DNA of 64,000 bases from NCBI RefSeq assembly GCF_035552695.1, contig NZ_DASZKT010000116.1, positions 1 through 64,000 of the forward strand, read 5' to 3'. Source of the stretch: Actinospica sp035552695 (lineage in GTDB: Bacteria > Actinomycetota > Actinomycetes > Streptomycetales > Catenulisporaceae). A model generated the notes under the pieces. The model saw nothing but the letters and a program-made list of their open reading frames with translations. It had not been told where the DNA came from and did no database searches. Both the position numbers and the translations under genes were made by a program. This document shows, in pieces, positions 8,138-17,792 of this stretch (position 1 is its first letter; the number at the start of each line of letters is the position of its first letter).

Positions 8138-10903
8138 GTGGACGGCGTGACGCTGCGGCTGCTCGGGCCGGTCGGGATCTCCCGGAACGGCGCGGCACTG
8201 CCGGTGCCGCGCGGGCAGACCCTCACCGTACTGGTCACCCTGGCGCTCGCGGCCAACCGCGTCGTCAGCACGGACGCGATCGCGGCGGCCGTCTGGGGCG
8301 AGGACGACCCGCCCGCGAATCCCCGCGCGGGCGTGCACAACGCCGTCGCCAGGCTGCGCCAGTTGCTCGGCCCGACCTCGATCGAGACCGTCATCGACGG
8401 ATACCGGCTGCGCGCCGACACGGAGAACATCGACCTGCTCCGCTTCGACGCCTTGGTCGACGAGGCGGCGGGCGGCTCCGGCGAGGACGCGCTCGGCAGG
8501 CTGGAAACCGCGCTCGGGCTCTGGCGCGAGCCGCTGCTCGGCGGCGTACCGGATCCGCTGCGCACCGAATCGGAGCGCTGGCTCCGGGAACGCCGCCTCG
8601 ATGTCCAGGCGCGCCGCGTCGAGCTCGCGCTCGAGGCGGACCGGACCGACACCGGCACGATCACCGAGCTGACCGAGCTGGTCCGCGCGCATCCCTTCGA
8701 CGAGCGGCTGGTCGGGCTGCTGATGCGCACCTGCCATCGGCACGGCAGGCAGGCCGACGCGCTGGCCGAGTACGAACGGCTGCGCTCGGCGCTCGGCGAG
8801 GATCTCGGCATCGATCCCGGCGCGGCGATCCAGCAGCTCTATCTCAAGGTTCTGCGAGGTGAGTTGCCGGTCCCGGCGGCCCCGGCGCGGATCCCGGCCA
8901 AGGAGCCTCCCAGGCAGCTGCCCGCCGCCCCTCCGCGGCTCTACGGCCGGCACCGCGAGCTGGCCGACCTCGACGCCTGGCTCGCGAGGGAGCCGACCGG
9001 TTCCGGGCCACGCCTCGTCGCACTCGTCGGGCCCGGCGGCATCGGCAAGACCGCGCTCGCGCTGGAGTGGTCCGGCCGGCTCGCCGAGCGTTACCCGGAC
9101 GGGCAGCTCTACGTGAACCTGCGCGGATACGGTCCGGGCACGCCGCTGGTCCCGGCCCGCGCGCTCGAATCGCTGTTGCGGGCGCTCGGAATCGCCGCCG
9201 AGGAGCTGCCCGCCGATCTCGAGGACCGGGCGGCCCGCTTCCGGGACGCGCTCGCCCGACGCAGCATGCTGATTGTGCTGGACAACGCCCGGGACGGCGA
9301 GCAGGTGCGCCCGCTGCTGCCCGGCGCCGGCAGCCTCGTCGTCGTCACGAGCCGAGGCCAGTTGCGCGGTCTGGCCGCGCGCGACGGCGCGTACCGGGTG
9401 ACCCTCGACCGGATCGGCGCCGCGGAGGCGCGTGAACTGCTCGCCGAGGCGACCCGGGGGCCGGCCGGCCGCTTCGCCGAGGACGAGGTGTGGCGGCTGG
9501 TCGAGCTGTGCGCCGGACTGCCGCTGGCGATCCGCATCGTCGCGGAGCGGATGGCGAGGGCCGGCGGCTCGCTGCGCGAGACCGTCGCGGTACTCGCCGA
9601 CGCGAACGAACGGCTCGACGCGCTCTCCTCCGGCGACGACGACCTCGCCGACATGCGCACGGTGCTGTCCTGGTCGTACCGCGCGCTGGATCCGGAGGCC
9701 GCGCGCGCGTTCCGGCTGCTCGGCGCGCAGCCCGGCCCGGAGGTCTCGCTGCCCGCCGCGTCGGCGCTGTTCGGCGTGTCGCGGGTGCGCGCCGAGAACG
9801 TGCTCGACCGCCTCATCGGCACGCACCTGGTCGAGATCGCCGGGCCGGGCCGCTACCGCCTGCACGACATCCCGCGCGCGTACGCCGCCGAACTCGCCGC
9901 CGAGGAGTCGGTCGAGACCGCGGGTTGCGTGCGCGATCTGCTGGACTGGTATCTGCTCAGCGCCGTGAACGCGATGAGGGGCGTCTACCCGGGTATCGCC
10001 GTCGAGCGGCTCGAACTGCCGACGAGCGCGAAACCGCCGCTGGACTTCGCGGACTCGAAGGCGGCGTACGCGTGGTTCGAGCTCGTATATCCGTCGCTCG
10101 TCGCCTGCGTGGAGCGTGCGTACGCGCTGGGGCTCGACGGCCACGCCTGGAAGCTGGCGTGGTCGATGTGGGACTTCCTCGACCATCGTGCGCTGTACGA
10201 CGACTTCATCGCCACGCATCTCGTCGGCCTCGAGGCCGCCCGCCGGTCCGGCTCGCTCTGGGGCGAGGGCTTCATGCGCCACGAACTGAGCGACATCTAC
10301 CTTGACCTGCGCCTCTATGACCAGTCGATCGAACATGCCCAGGCGACGCTGGCGATCGCCCGAGAACTGGGCAACCCGCGTTCGATCGCCGCGTCCTACT
10401 CCGGCCTCGGCGTGATCGCGACCGAGACCGGCGATCACGACGTCGCCCTCGGCCACTACACTCAGGCGCTTGATATCTACATCGAGGTGGGCGACGAGGT
10501 CGACGAGAGCGCGATGCGGGTCAACATCGGCAGCCAGCTGGTCAAGCTGGGCCGATTCGGTGAAGGGCTCGAGTCGCTGACCCGCGGCCGCGAGATGATC
10601 GAGCGGACCGGGCACAAACGCGGCCTCACCCAGGCGTTGACGCAGCTCGGCTGTGCGCACGCCGGGCTCGGCAACCACGATCAGGCCCTCGCGTTCTTCA
10701 ACCTGTCCGTCGAACTCAACCACGAGCAGGGATACCGCGCGATGGAGGCCAACGCCCTCACACACGCGGCGAACTCGCTGTCCGCGCTCGGCGACCGCGC
10801 CGGTGCCCGCGACCACCTGAAACAGGCCTATGAGATCTACCGGGATGTCGGGCTGCCGCGCGCGGCCGAAATCCAGCGACGCATCGCCGAACTCGACGGC
10901 TGA
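8138..10903 (+). CDS. AfsR/SARP-family regulator (OmpR-type HTH, BTAD, NB-ARC, TPR)
   Basis: 921 residues. Winged helix DNA-binding domain at about 1-95 (VVSTDAIAAAVWGEDDPP), bacterial transcriptional activation domain at about 98-243 (RFDALVDEA to IQQLYLKVLRGE), an NB-ARC ATPase from about 265 with P-loop GPGGIGKT at 298-305 and Walker-B-like SMLIVLDNAR near 380, then TPR repeats to the C-terminus (about 730-915). AfsR-like proteins integrate nucleotide or phosphorylation signals and activate promoters of secondary-metabolism genes. It is a single-gene unit followed by a strong hairpin, and no biosynthetic cluster is adjacent except scattered P450 and terpene cyclase genes further right, so its targets are open. 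Confidence 0.9.
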   Translation: MDGVTLRLLGPVGISRNGAALPVPRGQTLTVLVTLALAANRVVSTDAIAAAVWGEDDPPANPRAGVHNAVARLRQLLGPTSIETVIDGYRLRADTENIDLLRFDALVDEAAGGSGEDALGRLETALGLWREPLLGGVPDPLRTESERWLRERRLDVQARRVELALEADRTDTGTITELTELVRAHPFDERLVGLLMRTCHRHGRQADALAEYERLRSALGEDLGIDPGAAIQQLYLKVLRGELPVPAAPARIPAKEPPRQLPAAPPRLYGRHRELADLDAWLAREPTGSGPRLVALVGPGGIGKTALALEWSGRLAERYPDGQLYVNLRGYGPGTPLVPARALESLLRALGIAAEELPADLEDRAARFRDALARRSMLIVLDNARDGEQVRPLLPGAGSLVVVTSRGQLRGLAARDGAYRVTLDRIGAAEARELLAEATRGPAGRFAEDEVWRLVELCAGLPLAIRIVAERMARAGGSLRETVAVLADANERLDALSSGDDDLADMRTVLSWSYRALDPEAARAFRLLGAQPGPEVSLPAASALFGVSRVRAENVLDRLIGTHLVEIAGPGRYRLHDIPRAYAAELAAEESVETAGCVRDLLDWYLLSAVNAMRGVYPGIAVERLELPTSAKPPLDFADSKAAYAWFELVYPSLVACVERAYALGLDGHAWKLAWSMWDFLDHRALYDDFIATHLVGLEAARRSGSLWGEGFMRHELSDIYLDLRLYDQSIEHAQATLAIARELGNPRSIAASYSGLGVIATETGDHDVALGHYTQALDIYIEVGDEVDESAMRVNIGSQLVKLGRFGEGLESLTRGREMIERTGHKRGLTQALTQLGCAHAGLGNHDQALAFFNLSVELNHEQGYRAMEANALTHAANSLSALGDRAGARDHLKQAYEIYRDVGLPRAAEIQRRIAELDG

Positions 10904-10905
10904 CT

Positions 10906-10969
10906 GATCCCGGCGGGTGTCCCGCCAGGGCACGTGTGGCCCCCGTGCCGCACGTGCCCCGCCGGGATC
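10906..10969 (+). terminator. Long hairpin after the SARP gene
   Basis: GATCCCGGCGGG (10906-10917) pairs with CCCGCCGGGATC (10958-10969); inside it GCACGTG (10930-10936) pairs with CACGTGC (10951-10957). It begins 3 nt after the SARP stop and is followed by a C/T-rich run. Probable transcription terminator. Confidence 0.75.
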
Positions 10970-11184
10970 CTTCCCCCGTTTCCCCCGTGGTCCGCGGCTC
11001 CCGTGTCCCCGGTCCCCGCGGATCCCGTTCCCTCCCGTGATGCTTCCGGGCTGGTGGAATCAAGTACAGCAGGGCCCTCTCACAGCCGCCTCACAACTCG
11101 CTCACGACGAAAGGGCCGGGCCCTCGAAGCGACCGCCCCGCCGCTCCGGGGGCCCTACAGTGCAGCCTTATTCGTGGTCCGGAA

Positions 11185-12003
11185 TTACTCGGCCACGCCC
11201 GCCTCGAACGCCGGGTAGTACGCGCCGGACTGGCCGCTCGCGGTCGGGTGGTAGGACTCGGTCGTGTCGAGGATGTTGAACGAGTGCAGCCACGAGCTGC
11301 TGTCGCAGATCTCGTGGCCGGAGAAGTACGGACGGACGTCGACGTAGCTGAAGCCGCTGTACTTCGCGGCCTCCGTCGAGATCACGCCGTCCAAGGTGTC
11401 GGCGCCGCCGTCGATCGCGGACCGGCTGTCCGTGCTCAGGCCCACGCAGCCGCTGGACTCGTTCAGGTCGTAGAACTCGGGGTAGCCCATGACCACGACG
11501 TGCGCGTTCGGGGCGTCGGACTGGATGTCGCCGAAGAGCGTGTCGAGCTTGGCGGGCAGGTCGTTCTGCGCCTCGGTCTCGGCGGTGGACACGGCCGACT
11601 CGCAGGAGCTGGTGCCGTCGAGGATGCAGGTCTCCATGACACTGCTGAAACCGACATCGTTGCCGCCGACGGTGATCGACACCAGCGTGGTGGACGAGTT
11701 CAGGCCGGACAGCTGGCTGGACTCGACGGTCGAGGTGGTGGCGCCGGAGCAGGAGTCGTCGGTGAACGAGCTCGGCGAGTTGGCGCCGTCCCAGAGATAC
11801 GGGTAGGCGTTGGTGCTGATGTCGCAGCTGCCGCTGGCGCTGGTGTAGCTGCCGGCACCGACGCCGGACGAGTACGAGTCGCCGAGCGCGACGTAGTCGG
11901 CGCTGGAGGCGTGGGCAGCCCCTCCAGTGCCGAGCGCGATCGCGGCGGCGGTCCCGACGGTGGCGGCGATGCCGAGGCTGCGCCGGACGAACATGGGGGT
12001 CAT
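11185..12003 (-). CDS. Secreted SGNH/GDSL hydrolase (lipase/esterase)
   Basis: 272 residues with a signal peptide cleaved near AHA-SS (about 32). Block I GDSYSSG with nucleophile Ser43, block III GGND at 113-116, and the catalytic His252 in SYHPTASG. Six cysteines (60, 85, 126, 134, 186, 233) fit the three disulfides of secreted streptomycete SGNH esterases. It hydrolyses ester bonds outside the cell; true substrate unknown. The first ATG at 12003 is preceded by GGAGG at the right distance, so it is preferred to the ATG three codons later. Monocistronic, convergent with the SARP gene and divergent from the response regulator. Confidence 0.88.
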   Translation of the reverse strand: MTPMFVRRSLGIAATVGTAAAIALGTGGAAHASSADYVALGDSYSSGVGAGSYTSASGSCDISTNAYPYLWDGANSPSSFTDDSCSGATTSTVESSQLSGLNSSTTLVSITVGGNDVGFSSVMETCILDGTSSCESAVSTAETEAQNDLPAKLDTLFGDIQSDAPNAHVVVMGYPEFYDLNESSGCVGLSTDSRSAIDGGADTLDGVISTEAAKYSGFSYVDVRPYFSGHEICDSSSWLHSFNILDTTESYHPTASGQSGAYYPAFEAGVAE

Positions 12004-12147
12004 GGTGGGTTCCTCCCTGGTGGGTACTTCTTACTCACTAGTAACCAGGGTTCTGTCCCACCACAAGTACAATGCTCAACTTTTGCTGGAACGCACAGCG
12101 AAAGCCGGGTTCGCGGTCGGCCGGACCAGGTGGGATACGGTTGATCG

Positions 12148-12855
12148 ATGACGCCGTTCCCCGCTCCCGGTCAGCCGCCCGTGCGCGTACTCGTGGTGGA
12201 GGACGACGAGGGGATCGCGTGGCCGCTGCGACGCGGCCTGACCAAGTCCGGATACCAGGTGGAGACGGTCGCGACCGGCGCCGCGGCGCTCAAGGCGGCC
12301 CCCGCGGACGTCGTGCTGCTCGACCTCGGGCTGCCGGACATGGACGGGCTCGAGGTGTGCCGCCGACTGCGCGAGCACTCCGACGCCGCCGTCATCGTGG
12401 TCACCGCGCGGGACGGGGAGGTCGACCGGGTCGTCGCGCTGGACGACGGCGCTGACGACTACCTCGTCAAGCCCTTCGGCCTGGAGGAGTTGCAGGCCAG
12501 GATCCGCGCCGTCCTTCGGCGCGTGCGACCGTCCGTGCCGGGCCATCTGATCGGCGTGCTGTCCGTCGACCCGCGCGCTCGTCAGGCCTGGGTGCGGGGC
12601 AGCGAAATCGCGCTCACGCCGAAGGAGTTCGACATCCTCGAATGCCTGATCGCCGAACCGGGCCGGGCGGTCTCCCGGCACACGCTGATCACCCGCGTTT
12701 GGGACGAGAACTGGTACGGCCCGACCCGCGTGCTCGACGTGCACATCGCCGCACTGCGCCGGAAGCTCGCGATCGACGGCCTGATAGAGACCCTGTACGG
12801 CCACGGGTTCCGCCTCGTCCCCGCCGCGGCGGTCGAGGCCGGGACCGCGGGCTGA
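12148..12855 (+). CDS. OmpR/PhoB-type response regulator (orphan)
   Basis: 235 residues. Receiver domain about 12-120 with acidic pair Glu18-Asp19-Asp20, phosphoacceptor Asp59 (VLLDLGLPD), Thr86 and Lys108 (YLVKPF). C-terminal winged helix about 135-228 (LTPKEFDILECLI, then RVLDVHIAALRRKL). It should bind DNA when phosphorylated, but no histidine kinase gene is adjacent: the next gene is an oppositely oriented chrA. A TACAAT hexamer about 75 nt upstream of the ATG is a possible -10 element. Its partner kinase must be elsewhere, or the protein acts without one. Confidence 0.88.
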   Translation: MTPFPAPGQPPVRVLVVEDDEGIAWPLRRGLTKSGYQVETVATGAAALKAAPADVVLLDLGLPDMDGLEVCRRLREHSDAAVIVVTARDGEVDRVVALDDGADDYLVKPFGLEELQARIRAVLRRVRPSVPGHLIGVLSVDPRARQAWVRGSEIALTPKEFDILECLIAEPGRAVSRHTLITRVWDENWYGPTRVLDVHIAALRRKLAIDGLIETLYGHGFRLVPAAAVEAGTAG

Positions 12856-12867
12856 CCGTCCGACCCG

Positions 12868-14034
12868 TCAGCTGACGGTCAATCCGGCGAGGGCGCACAC
12901 GGCCCCGATTCCCGCGGACAGCAGGAGCGCGGAGACCACCCCGCGCCGCACGAGGAACAGCCACAGCGCGGCGCCGGCCAGCAACGCGTACTGCCAGCCG
13001 TGCCCGAGCGCGAGGGCCAGCGGGATCGCCGAGCCCGCGATGGCCCCGATGACGGCGGGCCCGGCGCCGGTCAGGAATGCCTGGACCCGCTCGTTCGCGC
13101 GCAGCGTCGCGAAGTATCGGGCGCCGATCAGGATGAACAGGAATGACGGCGTGAACGCGACGAGCACCGCAAGCAGCGCGCCGCCGTAACCCGCCGCGGC
13201 GTAGCCGATCACGCCGACCGTCAGCACGACCGGTCCCGGCGTGATCTGGCCGAGTGCGACGGCGTCGAGGAAGCGCGCGTTCGTCATCCAGTGATACGTC
13301 TGCACGGCGTCGTGCTGCATCAGCGGGATGATGACGAATCCGCCGCCGTACGACAGCGCACCGACCTTGAACGCCTCCCAGGCGAGCGCGCCGAGACCTC
13401 CCGCGGCGGTCGTGGACAGCGCCAGCGGAACGACGGCCGCCAACGAGGCGGGACGCGACCTGACCACGACCTCGAGGGCACCGCACGCGACCAGCACGAG
13501 CACGAGGAACGGCCCGATGAGCGCCGCCGCGGCCCCACCGGCGACGGCGTAACCGATCCAACGCGCACGGCCCGTCCGCGGCGCCGTGCCGCCCTGGATC
13601 CGCTTCCAGCTCGACGGTGCCAACCCCCACGCGGCGTGCACGGCGACGGCCGGAACCGCGGCGCCGGCTCCGGCCGCCAGACCGAGCACGACGACCGGCG
13701 GGTGCGCGGCCAGGAAGAGGGTGCTCAGCGCCAGGATCATCACCAGCCCGGGCCAGATGAAGCAGACCCCTGCGATCAACGCCCCGGCCGGGCCGCGCAG
13801 CCGCCGTCCGCACCAGATCGCCAGCTGGGTCGAGGCCGGTCCCGGCAGCAGGTTGCACGCGGCGATCGCGTCCTCGAACTCGTCCGCCGCGATCCAGCCC
13901 CGCTGCTGGACGCACAGCTTGCGCAGCAGCGAGATATGCGTCGGCGGGCCGCCGAAGCCGATCAGGCCCATGCGAGTCCACTCGCGGGCGATCGTACCCA
14001 GCGGGACCGGCCCGGTCTCCGTCGCGCTCGTCAA
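12868..14034 (-). CDS. chrA: Chromate transporter, ChrA family
   Basis: 388 residues with two CHR domains in tandem: FGGPPTHIS near 27-35 in the first and the counterpart ALGQITPGPVV near 263-273 in the second, with about ten membrane segments. ChrA proteins carry chromate/sulfate-like anions, often outward; an intact two-domain form suggests a working transporter. The start is TTG, whose last two bases belong to the TGA stop of the upstream antiporter gene (TTGA overlap), so it is translationally coupled. Orientation and overlap make it the second gene of a two-gene membrane-protein operon. Confidence 0.82.
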   Translation of the reverse strand: MTSATETGPVPLGTIAREWTRMGLIGFGGPPTHISLLRKLCVQQRGWIAADEFEDAIAACNLLPGPASTQLAIWCGRRLRGPAGALIAGVCFIWPGLVMILALSTLFLAAHPPVVVLGLAAGAGAAVPAVAVHAAWGLAPSSWKRIQGGTAPRTGRARWIGYAVAGGAAAALIGPFLVLVLVACGALEVVVRSRPASLAAVVPLALSTTAAGGLGALAWEAFKVGALSYGGGFVIIPLMQHDAVQTYHWMTNARFLDAVALGQITPGPVVLTVGVIGYAAAGYGGALLAVLVAFTPSFLFILIGARYFATLRANERVQAFLTGAGPAVIGAIAGSAIPLALALGHGWQYALLAGAALWLFLVRRGVVSALLLSAGIGAVCALAGLTVS

Positions 14035-15179
14035 CTCGTCGCACTCGATTCAGGTTCAGCCGCGTGTGCCGCCGTGCGCCCGACGAGCGCCGCCGCACCG
14101 ATCGTAACGAGTGCGCCGAGCATGAGCGCGGCGGCCTCCCCGGACTGCAGGACGTGCACCTGTGTGCCCAGCGTCGCCGCGGCCACCGGGACGCCGAGCT
14201 GGCTCGCGGCGAGCACGCCGAGCGAGATCGGCTGGCCGCTGACCCACATCAGCGCGTGCACGACGGCGGCGGACAGGCCGAGCAGGACGCCGAGCACGAT
14301 GAATCCAGGACGATGGCCGAGCTGGCGCAGATTCAGCTCCGCGCCGAGCCAGACGAAGAACAGGGGACTGAAGAACCCGTCGGTCACGGCGAACAGCTGC
14401 CGCGTCAGCCGACGCGGCTCGCCGATCCCCGCGACCGCGAGACCGATCGAGAACCCCGCGAGCATGATCGAGACGTGCGTCGCCACGGCCAGGGCCGCGA
14501 GCCCGAACAGCGCGGCGAGGCTGAAGCGCAGCTCGAGCGCGAACTTCCGCTGCTCCGAGATCCGGTGCACGCGGTGCTGCAGCCCCGAGCTCTCGATCTT
14601 CCGCAGCAGCACGAAGAGCACCCCGGCACAGCCGATCACCGCGAGCGCGCCGAGCGCGGCCCGGCCCGCGTGCGCGGGATCGACGGCCAGCGGGACGGCC
14701 ACGATGCACAGCGTGTCCGCGATCGCGACCTGCGGCAGCAGTTCGAGCAGCGCCGGGCCGGTCAGCCCGAGGGAGTCGACCATCGGCAGGACCAGCGCGG
14801 CGGACGAGGAGGCGATCAGCACGGCGTACATCGCGGTGTGGCCGGTGTGGAACAGCCTGGCGAGCCCGAACGCCGGCAGCACGGCCAGCGCGCCGATCGC
14901 GATCGCCCGGGCCGCGCCCTTGCGCAGCCCCTGGACCAGCCGGGGATCGCGGATCGGCACGTGCGAGCCCGCCACGAACATCACCAGCGCGAAGCCGATG
15001 TCCGCCAGGAACGAGAACGTCGGGTCACCCGGGTGCAGGAATCCGGCCAGCGTCGGCCCGAGCAGCACTCCCGCCGCGAGCTCGCCGACGACCACCGGCA
15101 CCCGCCAGGCCGGCGGCAGCGCCAGCAGCGGACCCAGCAGCCCGACCAGCACGATGACGGCGAGTGTTCCGAAGCTCAT
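14031..15179 (-). CDS. Cation:proton antiporter, CPA2 family (KefB/NapA-like membrane domain)
   Basis: 382 residues, almost entirely hydrophobic, with 11-12 predicted membrane spans of the Na+/H+ exchanger fold and no C-terminal TrkA-N domain. FVAGSHVPIRDPRL near 65-80 corresponds to the conserved stretch after span 3, though the usual Glu/Asp is replaced by Ser-His. It exchanges monovalent cations (Na+ or K+) for protons. It overlaps chrA by 4 nt; an AAGG precedes the ATG. The gene diverges from the phosphoketolase gene with a gap of 120 nt. Confidence 0.82.
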   Translation of the reverse strand: MSFGTLAVIVLVGLLGPLLALPPAWRVPVVVGELAAGVLLGPTLAGFLHPGDPTFSFLADIGFALVMFVAGSHVPIRDPRLVQGLRKGAARAIAIGALAVLPAFGLARLFHTGHTAMYAVLIASSSAALVLPMVDSLGLTGPALLELLPQVAIADTLCIVAVPLAVDPAHAGRAALGALAVIGCAGVLFVLLRKIESSGLQHRVHRISEQRKFALELRFSLAALFGLAALAVATHVSIMLAGFSIGLAVAGIGEPRRLTRQLFAVTDGFFSPLFFVWLGAELNLRQLGHRPGFIVLGVLLGLSAAVVHALMWVSGQPISLGVLAASQLGVPVAAATLGTQVHVLQSGEAAALMLGALVTIGAAALVGRTAAHAAEPESSATS

Positions 15180-15299
15180 GGCCTTGATTCTATGGAGGGG
15201 GCGCGTGTTGCCCGGCGAACACCCGAAAGGCCGATTGTCCGCGCAGGATTGGCTCCGCGGTCACTGCCGCGCCCCGGCCTCTCGCCGCAGGATAGCCTC

Positions 15300-17696
15300 A
15301 TGACCCAGACGACGACTCATCCGATTCCGCTCGACCGCGGTGAACTGGATCTCATCGAGGCGTACTGGCGCGCGGCCAACTACCTGTCCGTCGGCCAGAT
15401 CTACCTGCTGGACAACCCGCTGCTGCGCGAGCCGCTGCGGGCCGGGCACATCAAGCCGCGGCTGCTCGGACACTGGGGCACCACCCCGGGCCTGAACCTG
15501 ATCTACGCCCACCTCAACCGGCAGATCAAGGCCCGCGACCTGAACGCCGTGTACATCGCCGGCCCCGGTCACGGCGGCCCGGCCCTCGTCGCCAACACCT
15601 ACCTCGAGGGCAGCTACAGCGAGTTCTACCCCGGCATCGGCCGCGACGAGGCGGGGCTGCGCAAGCTCTTCCGCCAATTCTCCTTCCCCGGCGGCATCCC
15701 CAGCCACGTCGCCCCCGAGACGCCCGGCTCGATCCACGAGGGCGGCGAGCTCGGCTACGCCCTCTCGCACGCGCACGGCGCCGCCTTCGACAACCCGGAC
15801 CTCGTGGTCGCCTGCGTGATCGGCGACGGCGAGGCCGAAACCGGCCCGCTGGCGGCGTCCTGGCACTCCAACAAGTTCCTGGACCCGGCGAGCGACGGCG
15901 CGGTGCTGCCGATCCTGCAGCTGAACGGCTTCAAGATCGCGAACCCGACGGTGCTCGCCCGGATCCCGCGCGAGGAGCTCGACGACCTGCTGATCGGATA
16001 CGGGTACCGGCCGATCACGGTCGAGGTCCACGACCCCGAGGACCACGACGCCGCGCACCAGGCGATGGCCGCGGCCTTCGAGGACGCCTTCCAGGACATC
16101 GCGGCGATCCAGCGGGTGGCCAGGGAGAACCCGGACGTGGTCGACCGGCCGCGCTGGCCGATGATCGTCTTCCGCTCGCCGAAGGGCTGGACCGGCCCGA
16201 AGGAGGTCGACGGCAAGCGCACCGAGGGCAACTGGCGCTCGCACCAGGTGCCGCTGTCCGAGTTGCACGAGAACCCCGCGCACCTCGCCCAGTTGGAGCA
16301 GTGGCTCGCCTCGTATCGGCCGAACGAGTTGTTCGACGAGCACGGCGCGCTCGTCCAGGAACTCGCCGAACTGGCGCCGCGGGGCGAGCGGCGGATGGGC
16401 GCCAACCCGCACGCGAACGGCGGCCTGCTGCTGCGCGACCTGGAGATGCCGGACTTCCGGGACTACGCCGTGGACACCAAGGAGCATGGCGTCGTCACCG
16501 CCGAGGCCACGCGCGTACTCGGCGGCTTCCTGCGCGACGTGATGGCGGCCAACGAGGAGCACCGGAACTTCCGCATCGTCGGCCCGGACGAGACCGCGTC
16601 CAACCGGCTGGGCGCGGTGCTCGAGGTCACCGGCCGCACCTGGCTCGCCGAGGCGGAGCCCGACGACGACGCCGCCCTCGCCCCCGACGGCCGGGTGATG
16701 GAGATCCTCTCCGAGCACACCTGCCAGGGCTGGCTGGAGGGCTATCTGCTCACCGGCAGGCACGGCTTCTTCTCCTGCTACGAGGCGTTCATCCACATCG
16801 TCGACTCGATGTTCAACCAGCACGCCAAGTGGCTGCGGACGACGAAGCGGATCCCCTGGCGGCGCCCGATCGCCTCGCTCAACTACCTGCTCACCTCGCA
16901 CGTCTGGCGGCAGGACCACAACGGCTTCTCGCACCAGGACCCCGGCTTCATCGACCACGTCGTGAACAAGAAGGCCGACGTGATCCGCGTCTACCTTCCG
17001 CCGGACGCCAACACCCTGCTCTCCGTCGCGGACCACTGCCTGCGCAGCAAGCACTACGTGAACGTCATCGTCGCCGGCAAGCAGCCCGCCCTCACCTGGC
17101 TGCCCATGGACGAGGCCGTCGCGCACTGCACCCGCGGCATCGGCATCTGGGACTGGGCCTCGTCCGACGACGGCGCCGAACCCGACCTGGTCATGGTCTG
17201 CGCGGGCGACGTCCCCACCCTCGAGACCCTGGCCGCGACCGCGATCCTGCGGCAGCACTTCCCCGAACTGAAGATCCGCGTGGTCAACGTCGTCGACCTG
17301 ATGCGGCTGCAGCCCGACACCGAGCACCCGCACGGGTTGAGCGACCACGAATTCGATGCCTTGTTCACCTCGGACAAGCCGGTCATCTTCGCGTACCACG
17401 GCTACCCGTGGCTCATCCACCGGCTCACCTACCGCCGCAACAACCACGACAACCTCCACGTGCGCGGCTACAAGGAGGAGGGCACCACGACCACGCCCTT
17501 CGACATGGTCATGATGAACGACCTCGACCGCTTCCACCTCGTCATCGACGCCATCGACCGCGTGCCCGAGCTGCACGAGCGCGGCGCGCACCTGAGGCAG
17601 CAGATGACCGACGCCCGGCTGGCCGCCCGCGCCCACACCCGCGAGCACGGCGACGACGCACCGGAGATCAAGGACTGGGTCTGGCCGCTGGGCTGA
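15300..17696 (+). CDS. xfp: Xylulose-5-phosphate/fructose-6-phosphate phosphoketolase
   Basis: 798 residues, the usual length for the family. The ATG at 15300 is chosen; the same frame is open for 1.2 kb upstream but this is antisense to the antiporter gene. ThDP-enzyme motifs are visible: GHWGTTPG (57-64), GPGHGGPA (88-95), and the ThDP/Mg motif GDGEAETG with the downstream Asn191 (SWHSNKF). The C-terminal half carries TCQGWLEGYLLTGRHG and SHVWRQDHNGFSHQDPG, both phosphoketolase signatures. It splits xylulose 5-phosphate or fructose 6-phosphate with phosphate into acetyl phosphate and an aldose phosphate in the cytosol. Monocistronic, closed by a perfect hairpin. Confidence 0.95.
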   Translation: MTQTTTHPIPLDRGELDLIEAYWRAANYLSVGQIYLLDNPLLREPLRAGHIKPRLLGHWGTTPGLNLIYAHLNRQIKARDLNAVYIAGPGHGGPALVANTYLEGSYSEFYPGIGRDEAGLRKLFRQFSFPGGIPSHVAPETPGSIHEGGELGYALSHAHGAAFDNPDLVVACVIGDGEAETGPLAASWHSNKFLDPASDGAVLPILQLNGFKIANPTVLARIPREELDDLLIGYGYRPITVEVHDPEDHDAAHQAMAAAFEDAFQDIAAIQRVARENPDVVDRPRWPMIVFRSPKGWTGPKEVDGKRTEGNWRSHQVPLSELHENPAHLAQLEQWLASYRPNELFDEHGALVQELAELAPRGERRMGANPHANGGLLLRDLEMPDFRDYAVDTKEHGVVTAEATRVLGGFLRDVMAANEEHRNFRIVGPDETASNRLGAVLEVTGRTWLAEAEPDDDAALAPDGRVMEILSEHTCQGWLEGYLLTGRHGFFSCYEAFIHIVDSMFNQHAKWLRTTKRIPWRRPIASLNYLLTSHVWRQDHNGFSHQDPGFIDHVVNKKADVIRVYLPPDANTLLSVADHCLRSKHYVNVIVAGKQPALTWLPMDEAVAHCTRGIGIWDWASSDDGAEPDLVMVCAGDVPTLETLAATAILRQHFPELKIRVVNVVDLMRLQPDTEHPHGLSDHEFDALFTSDKPVIFAYHGYPWLIHRLTYRRNNHDNLHVRGYKEEGTTTTPFDMVMMNDLDRFHLVIDAIDRVPELHERGAHLRQQMTDARLAARAHTREHGDDAPEIKDWVWPLG

Positions 17697-17719
17697 CCCG
17701 CGAAGATCCGCGAAGATGA

Positions 17720-17757
17720 GAGTCCTGCGACGCTCCGCGCGGAGCGTCGCAGGACTC
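17720..17757. terminator. Perfect 17-bp hairpin between convergent xfp and P450 genes
   Basis: 17720-17736 and 17741-17757 are exact reverse complements with a GCGC loop; the 3' side is followed by CTTT. It lies 23 nt after the xfp stop and 35 nt after the P450 stop, so it can serve as a bidirectional terminator. Confidence 0.88.
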
Positions 17758-17792
17758 TTTCCATCGGAGCTGCTATCGGCTGCCGGCCGCTG

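Noticed and set aside
8114..10933. 939-codon open frame on the minus strand
   Set aside because: It is exactly antisense to the SARP regulator, rich in Arg/Gly/Ala without domains, and arises from third-position GC bias.
14064..15299. Long N-terminal extension of the phosphoketolase frame
   Set aside because: It is antisense to the antiporter gene and the family's N-terminus begins at the ATG at 15300.
15261..17648. 795-codon minus-strand open frame
   Set aside because: Antisense shadow of the phosphoketolase gene; composition (Val/Arg/Gly/Asp runs) shows no protein family.
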